64,000 nucleotides of DNA from assembly GCA_959018755.1 (NCBI GenBank), contig CAUEMA010000002.1, positions 124,001 to 188,000 of the forward strand, written 5' to 3'. The notes below the pieces were generated by a model. That model was not told the DNA's origin, did not search any database, and worked only from the letters and a program-made list of their open reading frames with translations. The DNA is from an uncultured Collinsella sp. (GTDB lineage: Bacteria; Actinomycetota; Coriobacteriia; Coriobacteriales; Coriobacteriaceae). Every line of letters begins with the position of its first letter. Position 1 is the first letter of the stretch. Positions 8,486-16,352 of this stretch are shown here, one piece after another. A program made the position numbers and the translations under genes.

Positions 8486-9685
8486 TTAAACGAACATCCT
8501 ATCCAACAGCGATTTCTTGATATTCCTTAACAGCTCAAGCTTACGCTGATGAAGGGTGATGAGGGAGTCAAGCTCGGCTAAGCTCTTCGCAATTGCCTTC
8601 TGCTCGGCGTGATCGGCAGGCACGGCGAAGAACGATTGTGAAATCAGATTCCAATCTGCGCGAGGCATCTTAGAGCCCGAAGATACATTTGCGAGCCTTT
8701 GGAAGTTGTTCGTTTGAATCAGCCGATACAAAAATGAACTGTCACACTTTGTTGCCCTAAGGACCCAAAAATCACCAACAGCTACACCATTGAACTGCGG
8801 GTATAGCCAATTCATCAAATAAGGACGAAGCTTCCCGTATAGAACATCTCCAGCGTAAAACTTAATTCCCGTTTTGCCGCCTTCTTTGTCGCGCAAATCT
8901 TTGTTCAGCGTGCCCTCGCCGGAAACGATGTCCTCGTATTCGACTTGAGGCAAATCGGAATCGCTTGACTGAATGGAGACCCTGTCGGTCAGATCGGAGA
9001 ACTTACGCTGTTCCCAAGGGTCAGTGAAACCCTCGAAGCGGATTTCGGGTTCGGTCTCGCCGAGTTTCGGAAACATCTTGTCGAGCATCGATTTCTTCAC
9101 CGTGCACAGCTTGTCGTACTTACGCTGATGAAGGGTGATGAGGGAATCGAGATTGAGAACAACCGATGATATGCGCTTTTGCTCGCTTTCCGACGGGTAA
9201 GAGATCTCAACTTCAGCGATGTCGTTACCATGGACGTGTACGACCGATTTTCCTTGTGCCCGCTTTGCCAAATCGTCATGGGCTTTGCTGTACGTTATGG
9301 CAAGCGCGGTGTAGTCCGGATCGAGCTTGCCTGTCGGGGTGACGACGTTCAAATCACCACCCAAAATGATTCCTGACCTGCGCACGGATGATGCGATGGC
9401 GATATCTTCTGCCGTCTCACCGGATGCAGGAACGATCACTTCGTTGCCCCTTGAAAGAATCGATCCATCCTGCTCAACGGTAAAAGTGTCTACTTCCTCG
9501 ATACGCGATTCGTATTGGGTATACAGGCGTCCATATAAGATTAGTGGGGTGCCGGCATCCCTAATGTCAGCTTTGCTGTATCCATGTCCCTTAGAAAACG
9601 TGCATAGCTCTCCCAACTTACGCTGTTCCCAAGGGTCAGTGAATCCCTCGAAGCGGATTTCCGGGGTATTTTGTTTCTCTGCCAT
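8486..9685 (-). CDS. hsdS: Type I specificity subunit S, full length (TRD D + TRD E)
   Basis: HsdS determines the DNA sequence recognised by the methylase and nuclease complex. This 399-residue copy is complete: two recognition domains, each entered by PEIRFEGFTDPWEQRK and each closed by LDSLITLHQRK plus a coiled helix (KKSMLDKMFPKLG and KKSLLDRMFV). The two entry segments form a direct repeat of about 48 bp at DNA level (9001-9048 and 9615-9662). The ATG begins one base after the hsdM stop, so the two are co-translated. It is the only copy with both a start and two domains, hence probably the active one in this phase. The crossover cores at 8540, 9001, 9119 and 9615 allow exchange with the silent cassettes. 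Confidence 0.93.
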   Translation of the reverse strand: MAEKQNTPEIRFEGFTDPWEQRKLGELCTFSKGHGYSKADIRDAGTPLILYGRLYTQYESRIEEVDTFTVEQDGSILSRGNEVIVPASGETAEDIAIASSVRRSGIILGGDLNVVTPTGKLDPDYTALAITYSKAHDDLAKRAQGKSVVHVHGNDIAEVEISYPSESEQKRISSVVLNLDSLITLHQRKYDKLCTVKKSMLDKMFPKLGETEPEIRFEGFTDPWEQRKFSDLTDRVSIQSSDSDLPQVEYEDIVSGEGTLNKDLRDKEGGKTGIKFYAGDVLYGKLRPYLMNWLYPQFNGVAVGDFWVLRATKCDSSFLYRLIQTNNFQRLANVSSGSKMPRADWNLISQSFFAVPADHAEQKAIAKSLAELDSLITLHQRKLELLRNIKKSLLDRMFV

Positions 9686-9686
9686 G

Positions 9687-12248
9687 CTACTCACCGCCCA
9701 ACAGCTTGCGCAGCTCGGCGATGCCAGCCATGTCGTACTCATTGCCCGTAAGCTGGCCCAGCATGTCTGCTAGCTGGCTTTCTGCATCATCTATCTGGTT
9801 GCACACGTCCGAGTAGGTTGTCGCGTATTTGGCGTTGAGCACAGCCACCTTCGCGATGAAGTCGCTCACAACGGTTTCGGGAAGAGCCAGAAGCTCGGTC
9901 TGCAACGGCTCTATCCACTTGGCAACCAATAGATCGTCGCACTGGGCATCGGTCAGGCCCTCGATGACTTCCTTGGTCGTCTCCTCAAGAGCCACTCTCG
10001 CTTCCCTGTTTGCCTTCTTGAGGCTTTTCTCCTCATCGAGCAGCGCCTGCGCACGAACCAGACCTTGCTCAAAATCGTTTTCGGGGTGCTTTCCGATAGC
10101 CTTCACAGCCTTCTTGAGCTCAGTCGCCACAAACGAACCTTCGTCATTGACAGCAGCGGAAGACCCCTTGTCCTCCTCATCGAAACTCTCGAGAATCTCG
10201 TCTATTTCCTGCGATATCTCGCCTAGACGGGAATCACGGGAAGTAATCTCCTTGACGTCTTCGGCAAGCAGGTGCTCTTGCACAAGCGCAAACGGCAGGA
10301 TGTGGCCAGCCCAGCCGTCCTGTACCTCGACGTCTTTGCCGTTCTTCTTCTTGACCACCATGTTCGGGTCTACCTTGCGCACGGCGGTTTTCCCCTCGGT
10401 TTGGATGACCTCCAAATCGCCGGAGATTCCCACCCAGGCATCGTCGAGCGCCTGGTAGGCGTCGTAGCCGTCGACCAGGGCCGTGCCCGCCAGTGCGTCT
10501 TTCAATAGCGCCGCGATGACCTCTTCCTCGGCCACGGTATCAACTTCATCGGCGCCGTCTACCAAGCGGCTTCGCAGCGTGGCAGGTAAATCGCTTATCG
10601 CATTACGGTATCCGTCCAGAAAGGCACGGACATCGGCATTTTCCTTCGCCGTTTGCGCAACGTCGTCGGTCGCGGGCACAAGACACGATCCACCTGCGTC
10701 ACGGTAGAGTTGCCCTTTGAGGCTCGGCCATACCTTCCAATAGCGCTCGAGCGCGTCCACCTCGGCCTTCGGCACGCCGCCGAACATGGTGGCATACACG
10801 TCCCAGCTTTCGGCGGCCGTGCTCGAGTCCACATAGCGCGGGATGTTGAGGTTATAGTCGTTGGCGCGGATCTCGTCGATGGGAACCAGGCGGCTGAACT
10901 TGTCGACGGTCGCGTTCGTTGTCACGGCGTCGACGATACGCTTGATGTCGCTTGCCCGCAGCTTGTTGTTCTTGCCTTCTTTCACGAAGTGCTTGGAAGC
11001 GTCCACCACCAAGACGTCGCTCGACTCGCGCTGCTTGCGCAGCACCATGATGATGGTGGGGATGCCCGTGCCGAAAAAGATGTTGGCAGGAAGACCTATG
11101 ATGGCCTGGATATGGCGGTACTCCACCAAGTTTTTTCGGATGGTGCCTTCATCGCCGCCGCGGAACAGCACGCCGTGCGGCAAGACGATGCACATGATGC
11201 CGTCGGGGCGCAGGTGGTATAGGTCGTGCAGCAAAAAGGCGTAGTCTGCCTTGGACTTGGGCGCCACACCGAACTTGAAGCGCGGGTCGAGGTCCTTGTC
11301 TTCCGGATCCCAGTTCTGGGAGTAAGGCGGATTCGACACCACGGCATCGACGAAGAGCGGATCGTAGGTCTCATCCTTGTTCTCGACGGTGTCGAACCAG
11401 GGCCAGTCGTCTTCGAGTGTGTCGCCATTGCGTGCCACGATGTTGTCAGGAAGAATTCCACGCATGACCAGATTCATACGTGTGAGGTTGTAGGTGTTCT
11501 CCTTAAGCTCCTGTGCATAATACTTGATGGAGTCCGGGTCGCCGTTGCGGCGCGCCACGGCCTTGCCGATGTTGATGAGCAGCGATCCCGATCCGCTCGT
11601 GGGGTCGTAGATGGTGATGTTCTCGCGTCCGGCCAGGTGCCACGAGATTATCTCACTCATGAGCATGGACACCTCGTGCGGCGTGTAGAACTCGCCGGCT
11701 TTCTTACCGGCGTTGGCGGCAAAGTTGCTGATGAGGTACTCGTAGATGAAGCCGAGCACGTCGTAGTCCTGGCGACCGTCCATCGGGATGTCCTTGATGA
11801 GGTAGATGAGATCGCGAGCGGCCTTGGACTGGCTCCGTGCGTCGGTGCCGAGTTTGGAGAGACCGGTCTGCAGCGTGTCGAAGATGCCGTCGAAGACACG
11901 CTTGCGGGCGGGATCGATGTTGCGGCTAAAGGCAGAGAGGGCGTCGCGAACGTTCGAAATCTCGAAGTCGCCGCCTTTGGCGACCCAGGTGGAGAAGAGG
12001 TTCTCGTAGGCGATGAAGTAGCCGCACTCGCCCTTGACAAACTCGACCGTTTCTTCGTCGTCTTCCACGAGGCTCGGCAAATCCTCCTCGGCGAAATCAC
12101 GTGCCTTCAGGCGGGTGACTTCGGTCTCGGAGAGGAACTTGTAGAAGATGAAGCCCAGGATGTAATCCTTGTATTCATTTGCCTCGATTTTCGAGCGCAT
12201 CTTGTTGGCGGATTCCCATATCTTTGATGCCAATTGCTGCTTGTTCAT
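9687..12248 (-). CDS. hsdM: Type I DNA adenine methyltransferase subunit M
   Basis: HsdM is the N6-adenine methylase that pairs with HsdS and, with HsdR, forms the restriction complex. The N-terminal helical domain (MNKQQLASKIWESANKMR) is followed by the SAM-binding motif I DPTSGSGSLL near residue 216 and catalytic NPPY near 305. At 853 residues it is some 300 longer than classical HsdM. The extra C-terminal part is charged and helix-rich, with probable coiled coil (QEIDEILESFDEEDKG), as in some larger HsdM proteins. It starts immediately after the stop of the GIY-YIG gene (TAGATG) and is followed one base later by hsdS, so all are co-translated. Confidence 0.95.
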   Translation of the reverse strand: MNKQQLASKIWESANKMRSKIEANEYKDYILGFIFYKFLSETEVTRLKARDFAEEDLPSLVEDDEETVEFVKGECGYFIAYENLFSTWVAKGGDFEISNVRDALSAFSRNIDPARKRVFDGIFDTLQTGLSKLGTDARSQSKAARDLIYLIKDIPMDGRQDYDVLGFIYEYLISNFAANAGKKAGEFYTPHEVSMLMSEIISWHLAGRENITIYDPTSGSGSLLINIGKAVARRNGDPDSIKYYAQELKENTYNLTRMNLVMRGILPDNIVARNGDTLEDDWPWFDTVENKDETYDPLFVDAVVSNPPYSQNWDPEDKDLDPRFKFGVAPKSKADYAFLLHDLYHLRPDGIMCIVLPHGVLFRGGDEGTIRKNLVEYRHIQAIIGLPANIFFGTGIPTIIMVLRKQRESSDVLVVDASKHFVKEGKNNKLRASDIKRIVDAVTTNATVDKFSRLVPIDEIRANDYNLNIPRYVDSSTAAESWDVYATMFGGVPKAEVDALERYWKVWPSLKGQLYRDAGGSCLVPATDDVAQTAKENADVRAFLDGYRNAISDLPATLRSRLVDGADEVDTVAEEEVIAALLKDALAGTALVDGYDAYQALDDAWVGISGDLEVIQTEGKTAVRKVDPNMVVKKKNGKDVEVQDGWAGHILPFALVQEHLLAEDVKEITSRDSRLGEISQEIDEILESFDEEDKGSSAAVNDEGSFVATELKKAVKAIGKHPENDFEQGLVRAQALLDEEKSLKKANREARVALEETTKEVIEGLTDAQCDDLLVAKWIEPLQTELLALPETVVSDFIAKVAVLNAKYATTYSDVCNQIDDAESQLADMLGQLTGNEYDMAGIAELRKLLGGE

Positions 12249-13088
12249 CTAGTTTTCCTCGCTTCTATAGACTTGGTTGAGCGTTTCTCCGTCGTCGCTT
12301 ACCCATTCGGTCCAGCCGTTCTGGCTGCCGCCGAGCACGAACACCGCCGCGGCGCTGGGCGTCGGGAACTCGAGATCTCTGGCGAGCTCTGCGATACCGC
12401 CCGAATCGCCGAAGATCTCCCTGCGCGCGGCCGCGACGGCCGCGTTTTTCAGCACGGGTCTCGAGAGGTTCACTTTCGAGCCAGCGAGCACGGTGAAGTG
12501 CCCGGTGGCCTTGTCGTAGCGTCCCGCCCCGCGTATGCCGTTCTTCTTCGTGTGGAAGACCGCCGGCGCACCAGCCGGACCCTGGTCGACCCTATCGAGG
12601 TCGTACCCCAGAGCTGCCATCCTGAAGAGGATCCTATCGTGCAGGCGTTCGACGGCCTCTTCCTTGTACGGGTCGATGTAGGGCTTGGGCGTCGCCGAGT
12701 TGTCGGTCTCGTACGAGCCGTGGGTACGCACGTAGTCGATGGCCTTCGCCTCGAGAACGTCCAGTGCATCCCTGCTGATGTTCTGGTCGTCATCGAGGAA
12801 CATAACGGCCTTGTTCCAGAACTCCTTTTTCGCCTTGTGCGCGTCGAGCCGGGCGATGCCCTGGGTCGTCTGCCCCGCGTAGACGCGGCTCACGTTGCCG
12901 TGGTCCTCGTCGAGCAGGTAGTAGACGCCGCGCTGCGGGATGTTCGGCAGCGACTTCGCCTCGGCGAGGTCTTCCCTCGGAACGACGACGGTCACAAGCG
13001 ACTCGCCGTCGATGCGGCAGATGCGGATGCGGTCCGGCTGCGCGCCTATGAGTTGGACGGTGAGAGTCTTAACCCGGATCATGCTCAC
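12249..13088 (-). CDS. GIY-YIG nuclease-like protein with DUF4357 domain
   Basis: This 279-residue protein has a GIY-YIG-like core at about residues 53-130: RGVYYLLDED, RVYAGQTTQGIARLDAH and LEAKAIDYVRTHG give the paired strands, the Arg and the Glu of the fold. The C-terminal half (FHTKKNGIRGAGRYDKATG ... VAAARREIFGD) matches the DUF4357 pattern, often found with GIY-YIG domains and near restriction systems. A nuclease or DNA-binding role is inferred. It starts at GTG overlapping the stop of the preceding gene (GTGA) and its stop abuts the hsdM ATG. That makes it a true member of the restriction operon, possibly an accessory or second defence nuclease. Confidence 0.75.
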   Translation of the reverse strand: MSMIRVKTLTVQLIGAQPDRIRICRIDGESLVTVVVPREDLAEAKSLPNIPQRGVYYLLDEDHGNVSRVYAGQTTQGIARLDAHKAKKEFWNKAVMFLDDDQNISRDALDVLEAKAIDYVRTHGSYETDNSATPKPYIDPYKEEAVERLHDRILFRMAALGYDLDRVDQGPAGAPAVFHTKKNGIRGAGRYDKATGHFTVLAGSKVNLSRPVLKNAAVAAARREIFGDSGGIAELARDLEFPTPSAAAVFVLGGSQNGWTEWVSDDGETLNQVYRSEEN

Positions 13089-13297
13089 GCCCCCTTCTTC
13101 GCGAGCTCTTCAATCATGCACGTGCGCACGAAGGCGGAGAAGCTCATGCCCCGCAGGGCCGCCTCTTCCTTCGCAGCGTCGCGCAGGGTATCGGGGATGC
13201 GAAGGGTCACGGAGACCTGGTCGCCGTCCACCAGGAAGCTCCTGATCTCGGTCTCGTCGGGGTTGCTCTTGATGAGTTGCTTGTAGCTATCGGGCAT
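13085..13297 (-). CDS. Ribbon-helix-helix type small regulator
   Basis: The product of 70 residues contains DQVSVTLRIPDTLRDAAKEEAALRGMSFSAFVRTCMIEELAKKG. This is a beta strand followed by two helices, as in CopG/Arc-type DNA-binding proteins and antitoxins. ATG at 13297 is preferred because GGGAG precedes it by the right distance; an in-frame ATG four codons earlier is possible. It is the first gene of the operon with the GIY-YIG protein, hsdM and hsdS, and overlaps the next start. It probably represses its own promoter, which would tie expression of the methylase to its level. No separate toxin gene is visible unless the GIY-YIG protein fills that role. Confidence 0.7.
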   Translation of the reverse strand: MPDSYKQLIKSNPDETEIRSFLVDGDQVSVTLRIPDTLRDAAKEEAALRGMSFSAFVRTCMIEELAKKGA

Positions 13298-13316
13298 CTG
13301 CGCTCCCATCGCTCGA

Positions 13317-13357
13317 AATGCAATACAAATGCGTTTACAGAATTATAGCGTTGCATT
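13317..13357 (-). promoter_or_regulatory. Promoter and candidate operator of the RHH-hsdMS operon
   Basis: A TATAAT -10 on the minus strand lies at 13347-13342. Seven-base inverted arms AATGCAA (13317-13323) and TTGCATT (13351-13357) bracket it at a spacing of 27 bp. This is a natural place for autoregulation by the adjacent ribbon-helix-helix protein. No good -35 was found. Confidence 0.45.
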
Positions 13358-13477
13358 GCTGGCGACTGTTGAGGCGAACGGGTGAACGGCAATATGGTCA
13401 GGCGTGGAATCAAAGAGTCAGGCAGGGACAATCCTGCCAACAACGTTGTCTCGGTCTCGCGTGGCGGGTGCGTTTGC

Positions 13478-13900
13478 CTACGCCATCGCGATCCCGCGCG
13501 CCGCACTCAACAGCTCGTACTCCCTCTGACTCCACTGACGCAGCTCGGCAGCCTCGACGGCATCACGACACAGGTCCAAAAACACCTCGGCGCCCTCGCA
13601 GAAGCACTCGCGGGCAAAGTCGCCCGAGCCGTCCGCGATGCACGTGCCGTCTGCAAACAGCTTCCAGCTGGACGGCTCGCGCGAATCGTCTCCGAGCAGC
13701 TTGATCTGCAACACATGTGGATTGCCAGCAGCACAGAGTTCTTCCTCGAGCTTCTGTACCGTAAAGCGCATCTGATGGGAGAGACTGCTCTTGACCATGG
13801 CCGAGGCATAGCCGCTCGGCCCGTCCAGAAGATGCATTCGTTTTGGCTTGGTTGCCAGGTTGTGGAAATTGCGCTCGCTGCGCACGGAGAAATTGTCCAT
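13478..13900 (-). CDS. Hypothetical protein, 140 residues
   Basis: ATG at 13900 is preceded by AAAGGAG five bases upstream, which fixes the start; the longer open frame upstream has no such signal. The protein is soluble and mixed alpha/beta in appearance. It has an N-terminal basic stretch (RSERNFHNLATKPKRMHL) and a C-terminal acidic part (CEGAEVFLDLCRDAVEAAELRQWSQREYELL). No signal peptide, membrane helix or known motif was recognised. It is preceded by an unusually structured region and lies downstream of nothing obviously related. Confidence 0.65.
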   Translation of the reverse strand: MDNFSVRSERNFHNLATKPKRMHLLDGPSGYASAMVKSSLSHQMRFTVQKLEEELCAAGNPHVLQIKLLGDDSREPSSWKLFADGTCIADGSGDFARECFCEGAEVFLDLCRDAVEAAELRQWSQREYELLSAARGIAMA

Positions 13901-14094
13901 ACGGACTCCTTTCATCGGTGTTGGCAGGGCCACCGTGCCTCTTGGCCGGTTGGCGTCGGGATTGTGGAGCCAACTCTCTACCCCGACTCTGGATAAAACG
14001 CGCCCGCTCCTTGCGGGCACGATGGAGTCTATCAGCGCGCGCGGACACAAATCAAGCGCCGCCTGCGAAATGACGTGCAAGCGACGCTTGATTT
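13901..14094 (-). promoter_or_regulatory. Structured promoter/leader region of the 140-residue protein gene
   Basis: On the minus strand TTGATT (14055-14050) and TAGACT (14031-14026) are 18 bp apart, a plausible promoter. The -35 lies inside one arm of a 10-bp inverted repeat (AAATCAAGCG at 14049-14058, CGCTTGATTT at 14085-14094), so it could be an operator. The leader starts with a GCCCGC/GCGGGC hairpin (14018-14002) followed by GCGTTTTA. It then contains GTTGGC/GCCAAC and GGCC/GGCC pairings before the ribosome binding site. All pairings were read by eye. Confidence 0.35.
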
Positions 14095-14117
14095 CGCCGG
14101 CTGTTGCTAGGCTAAAT

Positions 14118-14196
14118 CCGAAAAAAGTGTCGAAATCTCCTGTGTAAAAGTACGGAAAAGTGTCGAATCTGACGGTCTCAACATCCGGAAAAGTGT
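14118..14196. repeat. Three iterons with exact 33-bp period
   Basis: The core AAAAGTGT recurs at 14123-14130, 14156-14163 and 14189-14196, each time preceded by CCG/CGG-like bases; the first two are followed by CGAA. Spacing is exactly 33 bp, about three helical turns. The 14097-14265 interval has no gene. Confidence 0.6.
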
Positions 14197-14265
14197 AACC
14201 GGATGACAAAACAGCACGTAGAAGCTGGCGCTACATACGGACGCTTCAGCCGCCCCCAACCCCCG

Positions 14266-15297
14266 CTACTCGTCTCCGTCGTTGGGGTCGCCCTTGAGGG
14301 TGTTGATGTCCAGGTGCTGGTTGTCGTTCTCTTTTTGCTGCGTTGCCGATTCGGACGCGGTGGGGCCGCGGAATAGTTGGAATCCCTCAAAGGCGATCAC
14401 GCCGAGTAGGGCCACGATAATCGCGATAAAGACAATCTTTACTGCTTGGGGAAACTCGGAGAAGTGCGGCGGCTCTTCCTCGGTGTAGTAGTCGGCAAAG
14501 CGCTCGTCGTCGGTGCCGCGGGTATACGACGATGCCGATGCGGCCTTTACACCGGCCTTGTTGTGCTCGGGAGCGGACGCGTCGGCAAACGGGCTGTTAT
14601 CGTATGCGCTCGATGCGAATCCATAGCTCTCGGTCTCAATGCGAGAGGCGCGGGGTGCGGCATCAAAGCGATTACCGTGCGCTGCTGCTTCGTTGTAATC
14701 GGAGTCGCGCTCCTCGGCAGCTGCAAACAGCGGGTTGACCGGAATATCGAGCGCCGGCATGCCGGCCGAGGTCTCATCCAAGTCGGCCGCGGCCCAGGAA
14801 TCGAAGGCAAACTGGCGGTTGGCGAGGTCGTCCAGATCCATAACGGGCGGCTCGAGCTCGGGTTCGGGCTGGGGTTCGGGAGCCGCGTATGTCGGCTGCT
14901 GCGGGGTGGCATACGCGGGTGTGCTGCTGGGCGCATGGCGCTGTGTCGCCGCGGCAAGAAACGCCGCCGTCTCGGACGGATCGCTGGTAGGGCGGGACGC
15001 AGGGGCGGCCTGGCGCGGTGCCTGCATAATGGGGCGGGTGGCAAAGTCATCTGCGGGCACGGATGCCGGCGCGGTCGTCGTGGCTGGGACGGGAGCAGCG
15101 GCCGACGTAGGCTTTGGGCCTGCCGAGCGAACCCCGCCGCCCATGAGTTCATCGGCGGTCCAAGGGCGGTCGTTCATCACGTCGTCCAGGCTCAACGCAA
15201 ACAGATCGTCTTCACCCTCGTCAAACGCGCGTTTCGCATGCCTGGCGGCAGAAGCGAAGCCTCCGCGGCCGTTGCGTGATGCGTTGCTCGACCCCAT
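14266..15297 (-). CDS. Hypothetical single-pass membrane protein with disordered N-terminal region
   Basis: The 343-residue product has a long Ala/Pro/acidic-rich, low-complexity region (about residues 60-270). One transmembrane helix follows near the C-terminus (AVKIVFIAIIVALLGVIAF) with a short outer tail rich in Asp and Asn. The start ATG is preceded by AAAGGATG. No catalytic motif or known domain was recognised. It is most likely tail-anchored with a large cytoplasmic disordered part. It stands alone between the 140-residue protein gene and the YheO-type regulator, both also leftward but with wide gaps. Confidence 0.7.
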   Translation of the reverse strand: MGSSNASRNGRGGFASAARHAKRAFDEGEDDLFALSLDDVMNDRPWTADELMGGGVRSAGPKPTSAAAPVPATTTAPASVPADDFATRPIMQAPRQAAPASRPTSDPSETAAFLAAATQRHAPSSTPAYATPQQPTYAAPEPQPEPELEPPVMDLDDLANRQFAFDSWAAADLDETSAGMPALDIPVNPLFAAAEERDSDYNEAAAHGNRFDAAPRASRIETESYGFASSAYDNSPFADASAPEHNKAGVKAASASSYTRGTDDERFADYYTEEEPPHFSEFPQAVKIVFIAIIVALLGVIAFEGFQLFRGPTASESATQQKENDNQHLDINTLKGDPNDGDE

Positions 15298-15421
15298 CTT
15301 GTTTCATCCTTTCGAACTGTCTATCTCATCGATTATATGGAACTTGCCCTGCGGCCGAGTCTTGGATTCGTGCATTTTGGAACTCACGCCCAAAAGGGGA
15401 GGGGTGACCTGGCCGAGTTGC

Positions 15422-16075
15422 CTACTTGTCGCCGGCGGCAGCCTTTGCCTCGTTGAGGTAGCTATAGAAGCTGTACTTAGAGATACCAAAGAACTCGCAG
15501 GCACGCTCGCTCGACTTGGAAATGAGGAAGGCGCCGCGACGGTCGAGGTAGCCAATGGCGCGAATGCGCTCATCTTTGGTCATAAGGGCTGCAGGCTTGC
15601 CCACGTATTGCTCGCACTCGCGCAGCAGATCTTCGAGCAGGTCGCCGATATTTTTGGTAATGGGCTCGGGCTCGGTGTAGCCCGTGGCACCGGTGCCGGT
15701 AAAGGCATCGAGCGAGCGCTCAAAAGCCTTCATGAGCGTAATGTCAAAGTTAATGCCCAAAATGCCGACGGGCTTGCCCTCGTCGTTGCGGATAAAGATG
15801 GTCGAGGACTTGAGCAGCTTGCCATCGGTGGTTTTGGTGAGGTATGGCTCGCGGTCGTGCACGTCAGTGGTGCCCTCGTGCATGGACTCAAACACAATAT
15901 GGCTGGGGCCGTCACCCAGTTTGCGCCCGCTGACGTGGCCGTTTTCGATCACTACGATGGAGTGGTCCACGTCCTCGGTCTCCAGGTCGTGGACGACGAC
16001 TTCGCAGTTGGGGCCAAATTGGAGCGCCAGGCCGTGTGCAAGGCGCTTGTAGAACTCAATCTGTGCGGGGGTCAT
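15422..16075 (-). CDS. YheO/DauR-type PAS-HTH transcriptional regulator
   Basis: Residues 1-120 fit the YheO-like PAS domain (FGPNCEVVVHDLE, GHVSGRKLGDG, GKPVGILGINFDITL). The C-terminal 60 residues (TKDERIRAIGYLDRRGAFLISKSSERACEFFGISKYSFYSYL) are the helix-turn-helix that family carries. ATG at 16075 follows AGGAAGG and is preferred to a longer start with no such signal. Members control amino acid catabolism genes such as D-arginine use. Here it diverges from the diaminopropionate ammonia-lyase gene, and two inverted repeats lie between them, so local control of the ygeX cluster is inferred. Confidence 0.85.
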   Translation of the reverse strand: MTPAQIEFYKRLAHGLALQFGPNCEVVVHDLETEDVDHSIVVIENGHVSGRKLGDGPSHIVFESMHEGTTDVHDREPYLTKTTDGKLLKSSTIFIRNDEGKPVGILGINFDITLMKAFERSLDAFTGTGATGYTEPEPITKNIGDLLEDLLRECEQYVGKPAALMTKDERIRAIGYLDRRGAFLISKSSERACEFFGISKYSFYSYLNEAKAAAGDK

Positions 16076-16194
16076 AGGTGCCTTCCTAAAAATTAGTTTG
16101 GGCACACTTTGCCATAAACCACACCTGTTCGCAAATAACGAAAGCGGCGCTGCGTTATGTAACCGTTCGGCGACGAAAAGGTACCGATTACGGC

Positions 16195-16262
16195 AACAAA
16201 CAATTTGTTAGGTTTATCAATCAAAATGTGTGATAGAACAGTGCTAACAAACTTTTTGTTTG
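16195..16262. promoter_or_regulatory. Two candidate operators between the YheO-type regulator and ygeX
   Basis: AACAAA-CAA-TTTGTT lies at 16195-16209 and CAAAC-TTTTT-GTTTG at 16248-16262. They have related sequence and are 53 bp apart, in an AT-rich 277-bp divergent gap. They are likely binding sites for the adjacent regulator; no promoter elements were firmly identified. Confidence 0.45.
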
Positions 16263-16352
16263 GCATCCACATAAAAGTTCAGTCGCATGAATGGAAATGG
16301 GCTGAAACGCGTATGCGGGGGCCGGCAAGAGAGGACTTAAGGAGTTCACCGT

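Noticed and set aside
14118..14196. CRISPR-like array with short repeats
   Set aside because: The shared core is only about 8-14 bp in three copies and there are no cas genes.
13901..14209. N-terminal extension of the 140-residue protein
   Set aside because: The AAAGGAG signal lies just before ATG 13900, and the upstream part overlaps hairpins and iterons.
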